Source: Sphingobacteriaceae bacterium
GTDB taxonomy: Bacteria > Bacteroidota > Bacteroidia > B-17B0 > Aurantibacillaceae
Assembly (NCBI GenBank): GCA_947453445.1
Contig: CANGGP010000003.1
Location: 1 to 64,000, forward strand
DNA length: 64,000 nucleotides
Direction: 5' to 3'
This document shows, in pieces, positions 52,483 to 61,412 of this stretch; position 1 is the first letter of the stretch; every line of letters starts with the position of its first letter. The notes under the pieces were generated by a model, which was given only the letters and a program-made list of their open reading frames with translations, was not told the origin of the DNA and made no database searches. Both the position numbers and the translations under genes were made by a program.

Positions 52483-53208
52483 TTAAAAAGTTTCAATCAA
52501 ATATTTTACCAATACCAAAACCGGTAAAATTTCCAAAACGCAAAAGTACGCCAAAATTTGCAATATTCCTATTCTTTGCTTTAATAAGCCTGCCAATAAG
52601 CCCCTATACCATTTTACAAATACACCCAACACAAATACCACAACGGCTCCTGAAATAAATACAATGGGGTTAAATCGGCTTAATTCAGATAAAATTAGCC
52701 AAGGCAAGATAAATATACCGGTGGCATAATTGATAATAAAACAATTGGTCTCGAACTCATAAATGGATTTGGTTTCATTGGTAACAATCGAAACAAACTT
52801 ATTCATGATAAATTTTACACCATAAGCCATAATAATAATGCCCATGAAATACAAAAACTGAACAAAGGACCCGGCATCGGTATATACCAATTGGTAATAA
52901 CGGTTGATTTTATAGATCAAAAAACTAAAACACAACAAATAAAGTACATTAAGTAAAATTGAAAACGAACGAAAAGGATTAAATTCCTCTCTTTCCAATT
53001 GTGCATTTACTTGCACATTATAAGTCGACTGAATAATCTTAATTAATTTAGGTGCTGCATTTATTTTTAAAACCACCAAAATCGAAAATGCAAAAATCAA
53101 CACAAGCGCCGCCCAAGTTTGCTGGCTCGACACCTTGGCCAATGGCCCTAAATGTTGCAATGGTAATAAGTGCTGATTAAAAATATTTCCATACGCACTT
53201 GAATTCAC
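52483..53208 (-). CDS. DUF4271 integral membrane protein
   Basis: A 241-residue protein with about six membrane helices (for example VLIFAFSILVVLKI near residue 38, ILLNVLYLLCFSFLIYKI near 86, FVQFLYFMGIIIMAYGVKFI). It matches the Bacteroidota-typical DUF4271 family, which commonly precedes hemD, as here. No function is established. The frame starts with a polar N-terminal segment and is complete. Confidence 0.82.
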   Translation of the reverse strand: MNSSAYGNIFNQHLLPLQHLGPLAKVSSQQTWAALVLIFAFSILVVLKINAAPKLIKIIQSTYNVQVNAQLEREEFNPFRSFSILLNVLYLLCFSFLIYKINRYYQLVYTDAGSFVQFLYFMGIIIMAYGVKFIMNKFVSIVTNETKSIYEFETNCFIINYATGIFILPWLILSELSRFNPIVFISGAVVVFVLGVFVKWYRGLLAGLLKQRIGILQILAYFCVLEILPVLVLVKYLIETF

Positions 53209-53211
53209 ACC

Positions 53212-54156
53212 CTATAATGCAAATGTTCTAGAAATGCAAAAGCCAAACTTCACTTGTCCTTTGGTCCATGTGTCGCTGGTATATGGAATAAAATTGTTTT
53301 CAATTAATCCCGGCGCATTGGTGAACAATAAAGTAAACACGTGTCCGCCGGTTTCAACCTCATACCCCAATGATAAAGGCATAAATACCGATGAATTGTT
53401 TTGGTAATATTTGGCGAAATTGTAATAATAATCACCAACTATACTTGCTCTTTTCGATATTTTAATTCTTCCGCCAATACCCAATGTAAAAAATCCATTT
53501 TGATCCGCAGCATTGTTTTTGCTGTTGATGCTTTCGATAATGTAATTTCTATACATGTAACTTGGTAACAACTCCATTGAAATCATATCGTTTATTTTGC
53601 AAGCAATAATCAATTGATTAAAGAAATTAAATCGGTGCAATTCGTTCGACTTAAAATCTTTTACAATGTTGCCGTAAATTGATTTCATTGGATCATGACT
53701 GTAACCGGTACTCGAAAATAAAGCCAATGATATAGGCATTCTAAAATCACTTGTTTGTTGCAAAATTTTCCATTTAATATTGCCATCAATAATGTGTTTC
53801 ATTCTGCTGCGGCCAATACCCAATGTAATGTTTTCGGTTAAACCGTAATCAAAACTAAAACGTATGTCGCTGGCATTGTCGAAGCCAAAAAAGTTTTGAC
53901 CCGAATAATTGATGGGGTTTTTTTGATTGGCATCGGTAATGTTTCCAAAACGGTGACTAATCTTAAAATCTAAATGTTTGTTCTTTACAGTTTCAATTGA
54001 TTGCGCATTTCCAATTTTGGTAGTTTTAAAAGTGGCGTATACCTTTCTAGGACCGTCATCTTTTTGATCAACCAAACTTAAAAGGTCTTCTTGTGCAAAA
54101 AGATTTGCTGAAAAAAGAACTGACAGAACAAAGATTTTACTTTTTATTTTTTGCAT
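53212..54156 (-). CDS. DUF5777 family outer-membrane beta-barrel protein
   Basis: A 314-residue secreted barrel protein: signal peptide to about residue 21 (VLSVLFSANLFAQ), then the family pattern VYATFKTTKIGNAQSIETVK and LDFKISHRFGNITD, followed by regular amphipathic strands and a terminal aromatic-containing strand KFGFCISRTFAL. DUF5777 proteins lie next to YceI genes and haem-related genes in Bacteroidota. Here it follows the YceI gene on the same strand by 5 bases, so the two are co-transcribed. Ligand unknown. Confidence 0.82.
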   Translation of the reverse strand: MQKIKSKIFVLSVLFSANLFAQEDLLSLVDQKDDGPRKVYATFKTTKIGNAQSIETVKNKHLDFKISHRFGNITDANQKNPINYSGQNFFGFDNASDIRFSFDYGLTENITLGIGRSRMKHIIDGNIKWKILQQTSDFRMPISLALFSSTGYSHDPMKSIYGNIVKDFKSNELHRFNFFNQLIIACKINDMISMELLPSYMYRNYIIESINSKNNAADQNGFFTLGIGGRIKISKRASIVGDYYYNFAKYYQNNSSVFMPLSLGYEVETGGHVFTLLFTNAPGLIENNFIPYTSDTWTKGQVKFGFCISRTFAL

Positions 54157-54161
54157 AAATA

Positions 54162-54749
54162 TTATTTCTTTTGGTAAGGTTCTAGAACAGAATTAAATGT
54201 GATTTCAATTTCTTCGGCTATGTTTTTAACATACATCGAAGGCACTTGAATATTATAATCCTTCACTTTTACTTTAAAAACACACATCAATTTAATATCA
54301 TTACCCATTTTTATCACAGTTCCGTTAATGGTTACATCATTGGTAACATTGTGCATGGTTAATTTACCGGTAACGGTTACTTTGGTTTCACCGTCAGTTG
54401 TATAATCGATTTTTTCATTGATTTTACCTTTAAATTCAGAATAACGGTTAGGATAAGTAGCTACGCCATTAACCTCAACCTTTTTTTCTGTCTCCATATA
54501 ATTTTCATTAAAATGTTCTTCCATTAATGAATTTTTAAATTTAAAATTCTGAATGGTAATTCTAATTTGAACATCATTGGTAGAAGACTTTAAAACCACG
54601 GTTGCACCTTTGTTCAATGCTTCAATATCTTCAAGTGGTGATTTAGAGAAAAAAGCAATGGATGTTGATCCACTTTTTGCTGTGTAAATTTGAGAGAAGT
54701 TTTTATTGGCTAAAAACATTAATCCCAAAGCAAGAATGATGTGTTTCAT
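54162..54749 (-). CDS. YceI-family periplasmic lipid-binding-like protein
   Basis: A 195-residue exported protein with signal peptide ending near residue 19 (LANKNFSQ) and a YceI-type beta-barrel: GSTSIAFFSKSPLEDIEALN, then IQNFKFKNSLMEEHFNENYM (the conserved NxxMEEHFN-like helix) and GKLTMHNVTNDVTI. YceI proteins bind isoprenoid chains in a lipocalin-like pocket. It starts right after mutY on the minus strand and precedes the DUF5777 barrel. Confidence 0.85.
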   Translation of the reverse strand: MKHIILALGLMFLANKNFSQIYTAKSGSTSIAFFSKSPLEDIEALNKGATVVLKSSTNDVQIRITIQNFKFKNSLMEEHFNENYMETEKKVEVNGVATYPNRYSEFKGKINEKIDYTTDGETKVTVTGKLTMHNVTNDVTINGTVIKMGNDIKLMCVFKVKVKDYNIQVPSMYVKNIAEEIEITFNSVLEPYQKK

Positions 54750-54767
54750 ATTTAAAATTTATCAAAT

Positions 54768-55829
54768 TTAATTTATTTCTTCCAAAGAATGCTCATTTAA
54801 AAAAATTTCTATCAGCCTCGGAAAGGCAACAGTTGTTAATTTTTCAAGCTTTATTATTTCGGTGTTTTTAGGGTGTTGGCCTTTTAATTTGAAAATAAAA
54901 AATTGCGCATAAATTGTTTGGTGCGTAAGTAAGTGTTTATATGTTTTTGAAACAGAAATTAAAGCATCACCTGAATGAAGTAAATCGTTCGATACCAAAG
55001 AAGCCAACACTTGTTTTTGACTTAATAGTTTTTTGCTTTCAAGCAATGGAAATTGATATAAACCATGCCATATGTCTTTTGCTTTTCTTTTTTCAATCAA
55101 CAGGTTTTTACGCTTGTCTAAAAGCACCATAAAATTGAAGTAGCGCTCTTTAACTTTAGTCTTCTTCTCTTTGATGGGAAGTTGTTCAACCAAATTTTCT
55201 TTAAAGGCAACGCACTTATCGTTAAAAATGCAGGCTTCACAATTGGGTTGAACCGGTTTACAATATTGCGATCCAAACTCCATAATGGCTTGGTTGTATA
55301 TGGCTGCTCTTTTTTTATCAAGTAAAAGCTCGGCCAATTCGGTAAACTCCTTTTTTGCCGCCCCACTGTCGATAGGTGTTTTGATGCCAAATAACCTGCT
55401 CAACAATCGGTAAACATTTCCATCAACAACCGCTTTGGGTGTATTATAAGCAAAACTGGCAATAGCGGCGGCTGTATAATCACCAACACCTTTTAACTGT
55501 TTAATTTTTGCATAGTCGGTTGGAAACTGCCCTTTGTATTCATTGCTAATGATTTTGGCGCTGGCATGTAAATTTCTGGCCCTTGAGTAATAACCTAATC
55601 CCTGCCACATTTTCATCACCTCATCTTCTTCGGCTTTGGCCAAATTTTGAACACGCGGGTACTTTTTTATAAAGCGCAAATAATATGCCAAGCCTTGTGC
55701 TACTTGGGTTTGCTGCAGAATTATTTCAGAAATCCATATTTTGTAGGGGTCCTTTTCTTTGCGCCAAGGTAAATCGCGCTTGTTCTTTTGATACCAATTT
55801 TGAAGTCCTTCACTAAACCAAAGTTCCAT
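54768..55829 (-). CDS. mutY: A/G-specific adenine DNA glycosylase
   Basis: Removes adenine mispaired with 8-oxoguanine. The 353-residue protein has the catalytic glutamate in SEIILQQTQV near residue 36, the HhH segment LKGVGDYTAAAIASFAYN followed by the aspartate in KAVVDGNVYRLLS near 137, and the 4Fe-4S cluster C-x6-C-x2-C-x5-C (CKPVQPNCEACIFNDKC at about 187-203). The C-terminal NUDIX-like domain recognising 8-oxoG follows. Complete. Divergent from the HU gene. Confidence 0.95.
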   Translation of the reverse strand: MELWFSEGLQNWYQKNKRDLPWRKEKDPYKIWISEIILQQTQVAQGLAYYLRFIKKYPRVQNLAKAEEDEVMKMWQGLGYYSRARNLHASAKIISNEYKGQFPTDYAKIKQLKGVGDYTAAAIASFAYNTPKAVVDGNVYRLLSRLFGIKTPIDSGAAKKEFTELAELLLDKKRAAIYNQAIMEFGSQYCKPVQPNCEACIFNDKCVAFKENLVEQLPIKEKKTKVKERYFNFMVLLDKRKNLLIEKRKAKDIWHGLYQFPLLESKKLLSQKQVLASLVSNDLLHSGDALISVSKTYKHLLTHQTIYAQFFIFKLKGQHPKNTEIIKLEKLTTVAFPRLIEIFLNEHSLEEIN

Positions 55830-55915
55830 AACAAGCTAAAAGTAAGGCTTTTAAGCCGCATTTAGGATTTATTCATGCAGATTTAAAAAAAATTTTCTAT
55901 TCATAATATTAATAG

Positions 55916-55923
55916 TATCTTTG
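55916..55923 (+). promoter_or_regulatory. -7 box of the HU operon
   Basis: TATCTTTG matches TAnnTTTG and lies 46 bases before the HU start, giving a leader of about 40 bases. A clear -33 TTTG is not visible at the usual distance, so support is from the -7 box only. Confidence 0.5.
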
Positions 55924-55969
55924 CTGCCCGTTTTAAAATACAAATAATTGATTTTAAATAGTTTGTAAG

Positions 55970-56284
55970 ATGACCAAAGCAGATATTGTTAATGAAATTT
56001 CAGAAAAAACAGGCATTGAAAAAATGGCTGTTCAGGCTACCGTTGAGGCTTTTATGAAAACCATCCGTAATTCGATGGTTGAAGGCAAAAACGTGTATTT
56101 AAGAGGGTTTGGAACCTTTGTGGTAAAAAAACGCGCCGAAAAAATTGGCCGTAATATTTCTAAAAACACAACTGTTGTAATTCCAGCACATTACATTCCT
56201 GCCTTTAAAGCAGCTAAAACTTTTGCCGATAGAGTTAAGCGTAATGTGAAATCGGCTGAACCAATTGCTAAAAACTTAGATTAA
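55970..56284 (+). CDS. HU/IHF-family DNA-binding protein
   Basis: A 104-residue histone-like protein. Key features: MTKADIVNEISEKTGIEKM at the start, the beta-arm stem VYLRGFGTFVVKKRAEKIGR and the IGRNISKNTTVVIPAHYIPAF segment whose proline at the arm tip intercalates into DNA, then AFKAAKTFADRVK. The RN-N/G-P pattern is altered to IPAHYIP, as in many Bacteroidota HUs. The C-terminal 13 residues are an extra basic-polar tail. Next gene starts 4 bases later. Confidence 0.93.
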   Translation: MTKADIVNEISEKTGIEKMAVQATVEAFMKTIRNSMVEGKNVYLRGFGTFVVKKRAEKIGRNISKNTTVVIPAHYIPAFKAAKTFADRVKRNVKSAEPIAKNLD

Positions 56285-56288
56285 TTAA

Positions 56289-57113
56289 ATGACTGTCAGC
56301 AATAAAAGAATTATTCTCATTGCCGGCGCCTGTACTTTATTCGTTCTTTTATATTTTGCCCCTAAAGTCCTTGAAAAAAAGGCTGACAACACCACTGCTG
56401 AGAGCGGCAACACTGCCAATGCACTCAACAGTAACTTAGATGTTTATCTGAATGTATCGTTGAAAGCCTTAAATGAAAAGCAAGCCGAACTTTATAAACG
56501 TTTTTTTACGTCTAAAAATGCCGATAGTTTGCAGCGTTTTTGGGACCAATTAAAACGTCCTGATTTATCAGCTTATTTCGCAGAAATTAAGGCCAAAGAA
56601 AAGTCAAATGCCGAAAATTGGCTCTTTGCAGGTAAAAAATACTTCAATGCCACGCAATTTTGCCAAGACAAAAGTGAAATTCCTGTTTTATTTCAATGCG
56701 CCTTGCGCTGTTTTGATAAAACCTTAAACTTTAGTCCTAACAACAACGAAGCAAAAATTTTTAAAGCTTCTTGTTTGGTTGAAGGTGCCGGAAATCCAAT
56801 GGATGGTATTGCCATTTTAAAGGACGTTGAAAAATCCGACAGCAACAATGTTCAATTGCAATTAACCTTTGCTTTCTTTTCGGTAAAAAGCGGACAGTTA
56901 GACAAAGCGGTTGATCGTTTTTATAAAGTACTGAGGGCAGATTCAAATTACATTGAAGCTTATTTACATCTTGCTGATGTATATGAGCAACAACATGAAA
57001 CTGAAAAAACAATTAAAATGCTTCAAAGGTATTCGGCCAAAACCACCGACCCTACCAGTAAAGCAGAAATAGAAAAATACATACAACAATTAAAAACAAG
57101 TATTAACAAATAA
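56289..57113 (+). CDS. Membrane-anchored TPR protein
   Basis: A 274-residue protein with one N-terminal membrane helix (IILIAGACTLFVLLYFAPKVL, residues 9-29), a helical region, and a C-terminal TPR pair (for example NVQLQLTFAFFSVKSGQLDK and YIEAYLHLADVYEQQHETEK). It lies 4 bases after the HU gene and precedes the COX24-like peptide and RNase E/G, an order I associate with this phylum. Role unknown. Confidence 0.75.
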   Translation: MTVSNKRIILIAGACTLFVLLYFAPKVLEKKADNTTAESGNTANALNSNLDVYLNVSLKALNEKQAELYKRFFTSKNADSLQRFWDQLKRPDLSAYFAEIKAKEKSNAENWLFAGKKYFNATQFCQDKSEIPVLFQCALRCFDKTLNFSPNNNEAKIFKASCLVEGAGNPMDGIAILKDVEKSDSNNVQLQLTFAFFSVKSGQLDKAVDRFYKVLRADSNYIEAYLHLADVYEQQHETEKTIKMLQRYSAKTTDPTSKAEIEKYIQQLKTSINK

Positions 57114-57123
57114 ATCACTCATT

Positions 57124-57213
57124 ATGCCAAGCGGAAAAAAGAGAAAAAGACATAAAATGGCAACTCATAAGCGTAAAAAACGCCTAAGAAAGAATCGCCA
57201 TAAGAAAAAATAA
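57124..57213 (+). CDS. 29-residue AURKAIP1/COX24-domain (mS38/bS22-like) basic peptide
   Basis: The peptide begins MPSGKKRKRHKMATHKRKKR and ends in a further Lys/Arg/His-rich stretch. It matches the AURKAIP1/COX24 domain pattern of K-R-H-K-M-x-x-H-K-x-x-K-x-x-R, a small-subunit ribosomal component in mitochondria (mS38) and mycobacteria (bS22). It lies 10 bases after the TPR gene and is followed by a strong terminator, so it ends the HU-TPR-peptide transcript. It is too short for most gene callers and easy to miss. Confidence 0.78.
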   Translation: MPSGKKRKRHKMATHKRKKRLRKNRHKKK

Positions 57214-57248
57214 TAAACAGCGGTTTATTGTTTAGTATGAAAATCAAC

Positions 57249-57288
57249 CTTCACAAAGAAATCAAGCATTTCTTTGTGAAGCGTTTTT
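57249..57288 (+). terminator. Perfect 14 bp terminator hairpin before RNase E/G
   Basis: CTTCACAAAGAAAT (57249-57262) and ATTTCTTTGTGAAG (57268-57281) pair perfectly over 14 bp with a 5-base loop, followed by CGTTTTTTGG. It closes the HU-TPR-peptide unit. Its unusually long AT-rich stem could also be a double-stranded target for RNase III or for RNase E/G encoded downstream. Confidence 0.85.
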
Positions 57289-57357
57289 TGGTTAATGACA
57301 TTTCGTGCACAATGAAATGCATAACCGCTTATATACATAATATAAAAAATTCAGCGC

Positions 57358-58914
57358 GTGAATCAAGAATTAATAATTAATTCCACGCCTAGCGAAGTTG
57401 TAATTGCACTGCTGCACGATAAGCGTTTAGTAGAGCTACACCGTGAGAAAAACAATTCCAAGTTCTCGGTAGGCGATATATACTTAGGAAAGGCAAAGAA
57501 AGTAATGACCGGTTTAAATGCCGCGTTCATTGATGTTGGCTATGAAAAAGATGCTTTTTTGCATTACTTGGACCTTGGTCCACAAGCCCAATCATTAATT
57601 AAATACGTCGATCAAACCCAAAACGGGAAACAAAATGTCAGCAACCTCATGTACTTTAAAAATGAGCCCGACATTAAAAAAGACGGAAAAATAAACGAAA
57701 TCGTTAAATCGGGCCAAAATTTATTGGTGCAAGTGGCCAAAGAACCCATCAGCGCCAAAGGCCCTCGCATTACCACCGAAATTAGCCTTGCCGGCAGATA
57801 TTTGGTTTTAATCCCTTTTTCAGATAAAATCTCTGTTTCATCTAAAATTAGAAACATTGAAGAAAAACACCGTTTAAAAGATTTAATGCAAAAAATTAAA
57901 CCAAAAAACTTTGGTGTAATTGTGCGCACAGTGGCCGAAAGTAAATCGGTAACCGATCTTGAAAGCGATTTAAACGAATTGGTTCGCCGTTGGGATGAAT
58001 GTTACAATACTTTAAAAAATTCTCAACCCCCAATGCGTGTATTGGGTGAAGCCGATCGTACCAATGTTATTTTAAGAGATTTTTTAAACGCTTCTTTTAA
58101 CGCCATTCATGTAAATGATACGGCTGTGTATGAAGATTTAAAATCATACATCAAAACCATTTCCCCAGATAAGCTCGACATTCTAAAAAATTACACCGGT
58201 AAACTTCCCATTTTTGATGCTTATGGCGTAGAAAAACAAATTAAAAGTTTATTCGGTAAAACCGTTCACATGAAAAGCGGTGCTTATTTGGTCATTGAAC
58301 ATACCGAAGCATTGCACGTATTTGATGTAAACAGCGGTAACCGCGCCAAAAGCGACAATACACAAGAAGAAAATGCCCTGGAAGTGAATTTGGAAGCAGC
58401 CGTAGAAGTGGCTCGCCAATTAAAACTTCGCGATATGGGCGGTATTATTGTGGTTGATTTTATCGACATGCACCATGCCGACAACCGTAAGTTGTTGTAC
58501 GATAAGTTGAAGGAAGAAATGAAAAGCGACCGTGCAAAACACAATATTTTGCCGCCAAGTAAATTCGGTTTAATTCAAATTACTCGCCAACGCCTTCGTC
58601 CGGAAGTAAATGTGGAGGTGCTCGAAACCTGCCCTAGCTGTGGCGGTACAGGCAAAGTACAACCAAGTATTATTTTTGTGGATCAATTGGAAAATACCCT
58701 GCGATTCATCATCAATGAACAAAACAATAAAAACATCACGCTCAATATTCACCCATACATTGAAGCCTATATTAAAAAAGGCGGACTTTTCAGAAGTTTA
58801 CAATGGAAGTGGTACTTCGAATTCAAACAATGGGTGAAAGTACAAAGCGTTTCGAGCGCCGGTTTAATGGACTATAAGTTTTTTAACAAAGACATGGATG
58901 AAATTATCATCTAA
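57358..58914 (+). CDS. Ribonuclease E/G family protein
   Basis: Cleaves single-stranded RNA (RNase G-like; rRNA and mRNA processing). The 518-residue protein starts with GTG at 57358. Features: an N-terminal S1-like domain within residues 35-130, the catalytic acidic motif IIVVDFIDMHHADNRK near residue 364 and the zinc-link CPSCGGTGKV near 424. The length (518) is like RNase G (489) and lacks the RNase E C-terminal degradosome scaffold. A strong terminator upstream means it probably has its own promoter. Confidence 0.92.
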   Translation: MNQELIINSTPSEVVIALLHDKRLVELHREKNNSKFSVGDIYLGKAKKVMTGLNAAFIDVGYEKDAFLHYLDLGPQAQSLIKYVDQTQNGKQNVSNLMYFKNEPDIKKDGKINEIVKSGQNLLVQVAKEPISAKGPRITTEISLAGRYLVLIPFSDKISVSSKIRNIEEKHRLKDLMQKIKPKNFGVIVRTVAESKSVTDLESDLNELVRRWDECYNTLKNSQPPMRVLGEADRTNVILRDFLNASFNAIHVNDTAVYEDLKSYIKTISPDKLDILKNYTGKLPIFDAYGVEKQIKSLFGKTVHMKSGAYLVIEHTEALHVFDVNSGNRAKSDNTQEENALEVNLEAAVEVARQLKLRDMGGIIVVDFIDMHHADNRKLLYDKLKEEMKSDRAKHNILPPSKFGLIQITRQRLRPEVNVEVLETCPSCGGTGKVQPSIIFVDQLENTLRFIINEQNNKNITLNIHPYIEAYIKKGGLFRSLQWKWYFEFKQWVKVQSVSSAGLMDYKFFNKDMDEIII

Positions 58915-58929
58915 GCCCTAAGTAAAAAA

Positions 58930-59163
58930 TTAAGCCGCAATCGGAAAATCGAAAGACAATTGTTTTTTTACCAATATTAATTGCACTGCCTCAGGTGCCT
59001 GTGCCTTTAATAAATCACGCTCCAAATTACTGATAATTTGATCCGAAGATTTTGCCTTCACCAAAAAAGGCCTCGAAGAATCTTTATGGCTATTCAATTC
59101 TTTCATAAAATTGGCCCACTCTTGAAAGCTTGATGTTTCTTTTAAGTTTGATATTGCATTCAT
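58930..59163 (-). CDS. Hypothetical 77-residue protein
   Basis: A small acidic/amphipathic protein (MNAISNLKETSSFQEWANFM and KSSDQIISNLERDLLKAQAP) with no signal peptide or membrane helix and no recognisable family. It is convergent with RNase E/G (15-base gap). Codon use looks coding and there is no larger gene on the opposite strand, so it is kept, but with modest confidence. Confidence 0.45.
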   Translation of the reverse strand: MNAISNLKETSSFQEWANFMKELNSHKDSSRPFLVKAKSSDQIISNLERDLLKAQAPEAVQLILVKKQLSFDFPIAA

Positions 59164-59300
59164 GGCTTTTTGTTTTATTCAAAATTACTACACTTAATAG
59201 TGTTTGATTGCTACGTTTTGTAGCATTATTTTAATTGCAATCTATTCATTAACAGGCGCTTGGTGATATTTTGCTTTTTTGTCTTTTCTAAAAATACGTT

Positions 59301-59406
59301 TTGGGCGCTCGGGCGGGCCACTCCGGGCTGCGGTTTTTTGAGGCGAACATCGCAAATTGCCCCACTCGCCTCAAAAGAACTATTCCCTCCGTGTCCCTAG
59401 CGCAAG
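59301..59406. repeat. GC-rich dispersed palindromic element, copy 2
   Basis: This is the main content of the 368-base gene-free stretch 59164-59531; apart from it and a promoter box at 59512, only a short hairpin TGCTAC/GTAGCA near 59209-59225 is visible. The element begins TTGGGCGCTCGGGCGGGCC and ends TCCCTAGCGCAA, matching the ends of copy 1 (TTGGGCGCCCGAGCGCG, TCGCTGGCGCAA). Inside, TTTTGAGGCGA and TCGCCTCAAAA are an exact 11 bp inverted repeat. The loop sequences differ from copy 1, so the shared parts are the ends and the hairpin design. Confidence 0.65.
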
Positions 59407-59511
59407 TGCCGGTATTTTAAATATTTGGACTAATCCTGAACTTTAAGTTTTAATTGAACGTCTTTAAACCATGTACCCAAAATAGTCTTATGATTATCCT
59501 TCTAATTCCTT

Positions 59512-59519
59512 TATTTTTG
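59512..59519 (+). promoter_or_regulatory. -7 box of the gamma-carbonic-anhydrase-like gene
   Basis: TATTTTTG matches TAnnTTTG and lies 12 bases before the ATG at 59532, implying a short leader. This supports that start over the longer open frame from 59454. No clear -33 element. Confidence 0.45.
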
Positions 59520-59531
59520 AATAAACTAATT

Positions 59532-60137
59532 ATGGCAAACATCTTCGAATTTAAAGGCTACAAACCTGTCATTGATAAATCTGCATTTATTCATCCTAAC
59601 GCCACCGTTACCGGCAACGTCGTGATTGGTAAAAATGTATATGTGGGTCCGGGTGCCGCCATTCGCGGCGATTGGGGACAAATTATTATTGAAGACGGAT
59701 GCAATGTGCAAGAAAACTGCACCATCCACATGTTTCCCGGAACAACCGTTTTGTTGAAACAAGGTGCGCATGTAGGCCATGGCGCCATTATTCACGGTGC
59801 CACTTTGGGCAAAAACTGTCTCATCGGTATGAATAGCGTTATTATGGATAACGCTGTCATTGGCGATGAATGCATTGTTGGCGCCTTAAGTTTTGTAGCC
59901 GCCGATACCATTTTTGAAAAAAGAAAAATCATTGTTGGCAATCCGGCCAAAGCTGTGAAAGAAGTGAGCGACGATATGATTGCCTGGAAAACAAAAGGCA
60001 CCGCCCTTTACCAACAATTGCCCAAAGATTGTCATGATACCTTAAAAGCCTGCGAACCCTTGAGAAGACCTGCACCATTTACTTCGAAGCAGGATGATGA
60101 ATATAAAACCTGGACGAAGGAGAAGAAGAAAAAGTAA
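59532..60137 (+). CDS. Gamma-carbonic-anhydrase/PaaY-like hexapeptide-repeat protein
   Basis: A 201-residue left-handed beta-helix protein. Hexapeptide repeats are visible through the chain (TVTGNVVIGKNVYVGPGAAI, VGHGAIIHGATLGKNCLIGM) and histidines of the metal site are in TIHMFPG, HVGHGAIIHG. The family includes gamma carbonic anhydrases and PaaY-type thioesterases; the two are not separable by eye. The C-terminal region ends in a Lys-rich tail. Start is at MANIFEF. Confidence 0.85.
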   Translation: MANIFEFKGYKPVIDKSAFIHPNATVTGNVVIGKNVYVGPGAAIRGDWGQIIIEDGCNVQENCTIHMFPGTTVLLKQGAHVGHGAIIHGATLGKNCLIGMNSVIMDNAVIGDECIVGALSFVAADTIFEKRKIIVGNPAKAVKEVSDDMIAWKTKGTALYQQLPKDCHDTLKACEPLRRPAPFTSKQDDEYKTWTKEKKKK

Positions 60138-60240
60138 GACAAAATTAGTTTTATAATAATTGCTGATTGTATGAACCATTAAAATTGTCAGCATTCCCCT
60201 CTTTCAATTTCCATATTTTTTCCGTTAATTTAGTAACTCA

Positions 60241-61350
60241 ATGACTAGTACCATGGCTAAAAGCAAGCTTAAATCAATCTTGAATCCCGATTCAATAAAA
60301 TTCCTTTATCAATACCTCAACAATGCCTCGCCGACGGGTTTTGAAAGTGAAGGGCAAAAAATTTGGCTCAACTACTTAAAACCATATATCGATACGCATT
60401 TTGTGGATGTTTACGGCACTGCCGTGGGTGTAATTAATCCTGATGCCCCATTTAAAGTGGTGATAGAGGCCCATGCCGATGAAATCAGCTGGTTTGTGCA
60501 TTACATCACCAAGGATGGTTATATTTATTTAAAACGCAATGGCGGCAGCGATCATCAAATTGCCCCTTCCAAAAGGGTGAACATTCACACCGATAAAGGA
60601 ATTGTGCCTGCAGTATTTGGATGGCCGGCCATTCATGTGCGTGATGCAGCAAAAGAAGAAACACCTACATTAAAAAATATTTTCCTCGACCTTGGTTGCA
60701 AATCAGATAAAGAAGTGGAAGAACTGGGCGTACACGTTGGCTGTGTAGTTACTTATCCCGACGAGCTCACCGAATTAAACAACCGTTTTTATGTTGGCCG
60801 CGCCTTAGACAACCGCATTGGCGGCTTTATGATAGCGCAAGTGGCCCGCATGTTAAAGGAAAACAAAGACAAATTGCCTTTTGGCTTATACATTGTAAAC
60901 TCGGTTCAAGAAGAAGTTGGTTTAAATGGCGCCACCATGATTGCCAGAAAAATAAACCCAAACGTGGCCATCGTAACCGATGTTTGTCATGATACCCAAA
61001 GCCCGATGATGAGCAAGGTAAACAGCGGCGACATTGCCTGCGGTAAAGGTCCGGTTTTAAGCTACGCCCCTGCCGTTCACAACAATTTATTAAAACTCAT
61101 TATTGATGTGGCCAAGAAAAACAAAATCGATTTTCAGCGTTTGGCTGCTTCTCGCGCAACAGGAACAGATACCGATGCCTTTGCCTATTCAACCGACGGC
61201 ATTGCCTCAGCACTCATTTCCTTGCCATTAAAATACATGCACACCACGGTTGAGAGTGTACACAAACAAGATGTTGAAGAGGTGATAAAATTAATTTACC
61301 ACAGCGTTAAAGCCATAAAAAACAAACACGATTTTAAATACATTAAATAG
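60241..61350 (+). CDS. M42-family metallo-aminopeptidase
   Basis: A 369-residue dinuclear metallopeptidase of family M42 (annotated as glutamyl aminopeptidase or endoglucanase M). Landmarks: metal-binding AHADEISWFVHYI at about residue 77, the FYVGRALDNRIGGF block at about 180, the catalytic EE in SVQEEVGLNGATMIA near 223, and ATGTDTDAFAYS near 304. ATG at 60241 is used; an ATG four codons on is equally possible. Acts on peptides as a large tetrahedral assembly in other species. Confidence 0.9.
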   Translation: MTSTMAKSKLKSILNPDSIKFLYQYLNNASPTGFESEGQKIWLNYLKPYIDTHFVDVYGTAVGVINPDAPFKVVIEAHADEISWFVHYITKDGYIYLKRNGGSDHQIAPSKRVNIHTDKGIVPAVFGWPAIHVRDAAKEETPTLKNIFLDLGCKSDKEVEELGVHVGCVVTYPDELTELNNRFYVGRALDNRIGGFMIAQVARMLKENKDKLPFGLYIVNSVQEEVGLNGATMIARKINPNVAIVTDVCHDTQSPMMSKVNSGDIACGKGPVLSYAPAVHNNLLKLIIDVAKKNKIDFQRLAASRATGTDTDAFAYSTDGIASALISLPLKYMHTTVESVHKQDVEEVIKLIYHSVKAIKNKHDFKYIK

Positions 61351-61412
61351 ATAGAAGATTTAAAGTTGTTTGTTCGAAAAGAGAACAAGGCTTTAAACTT
61401 AAAAATACAAAC

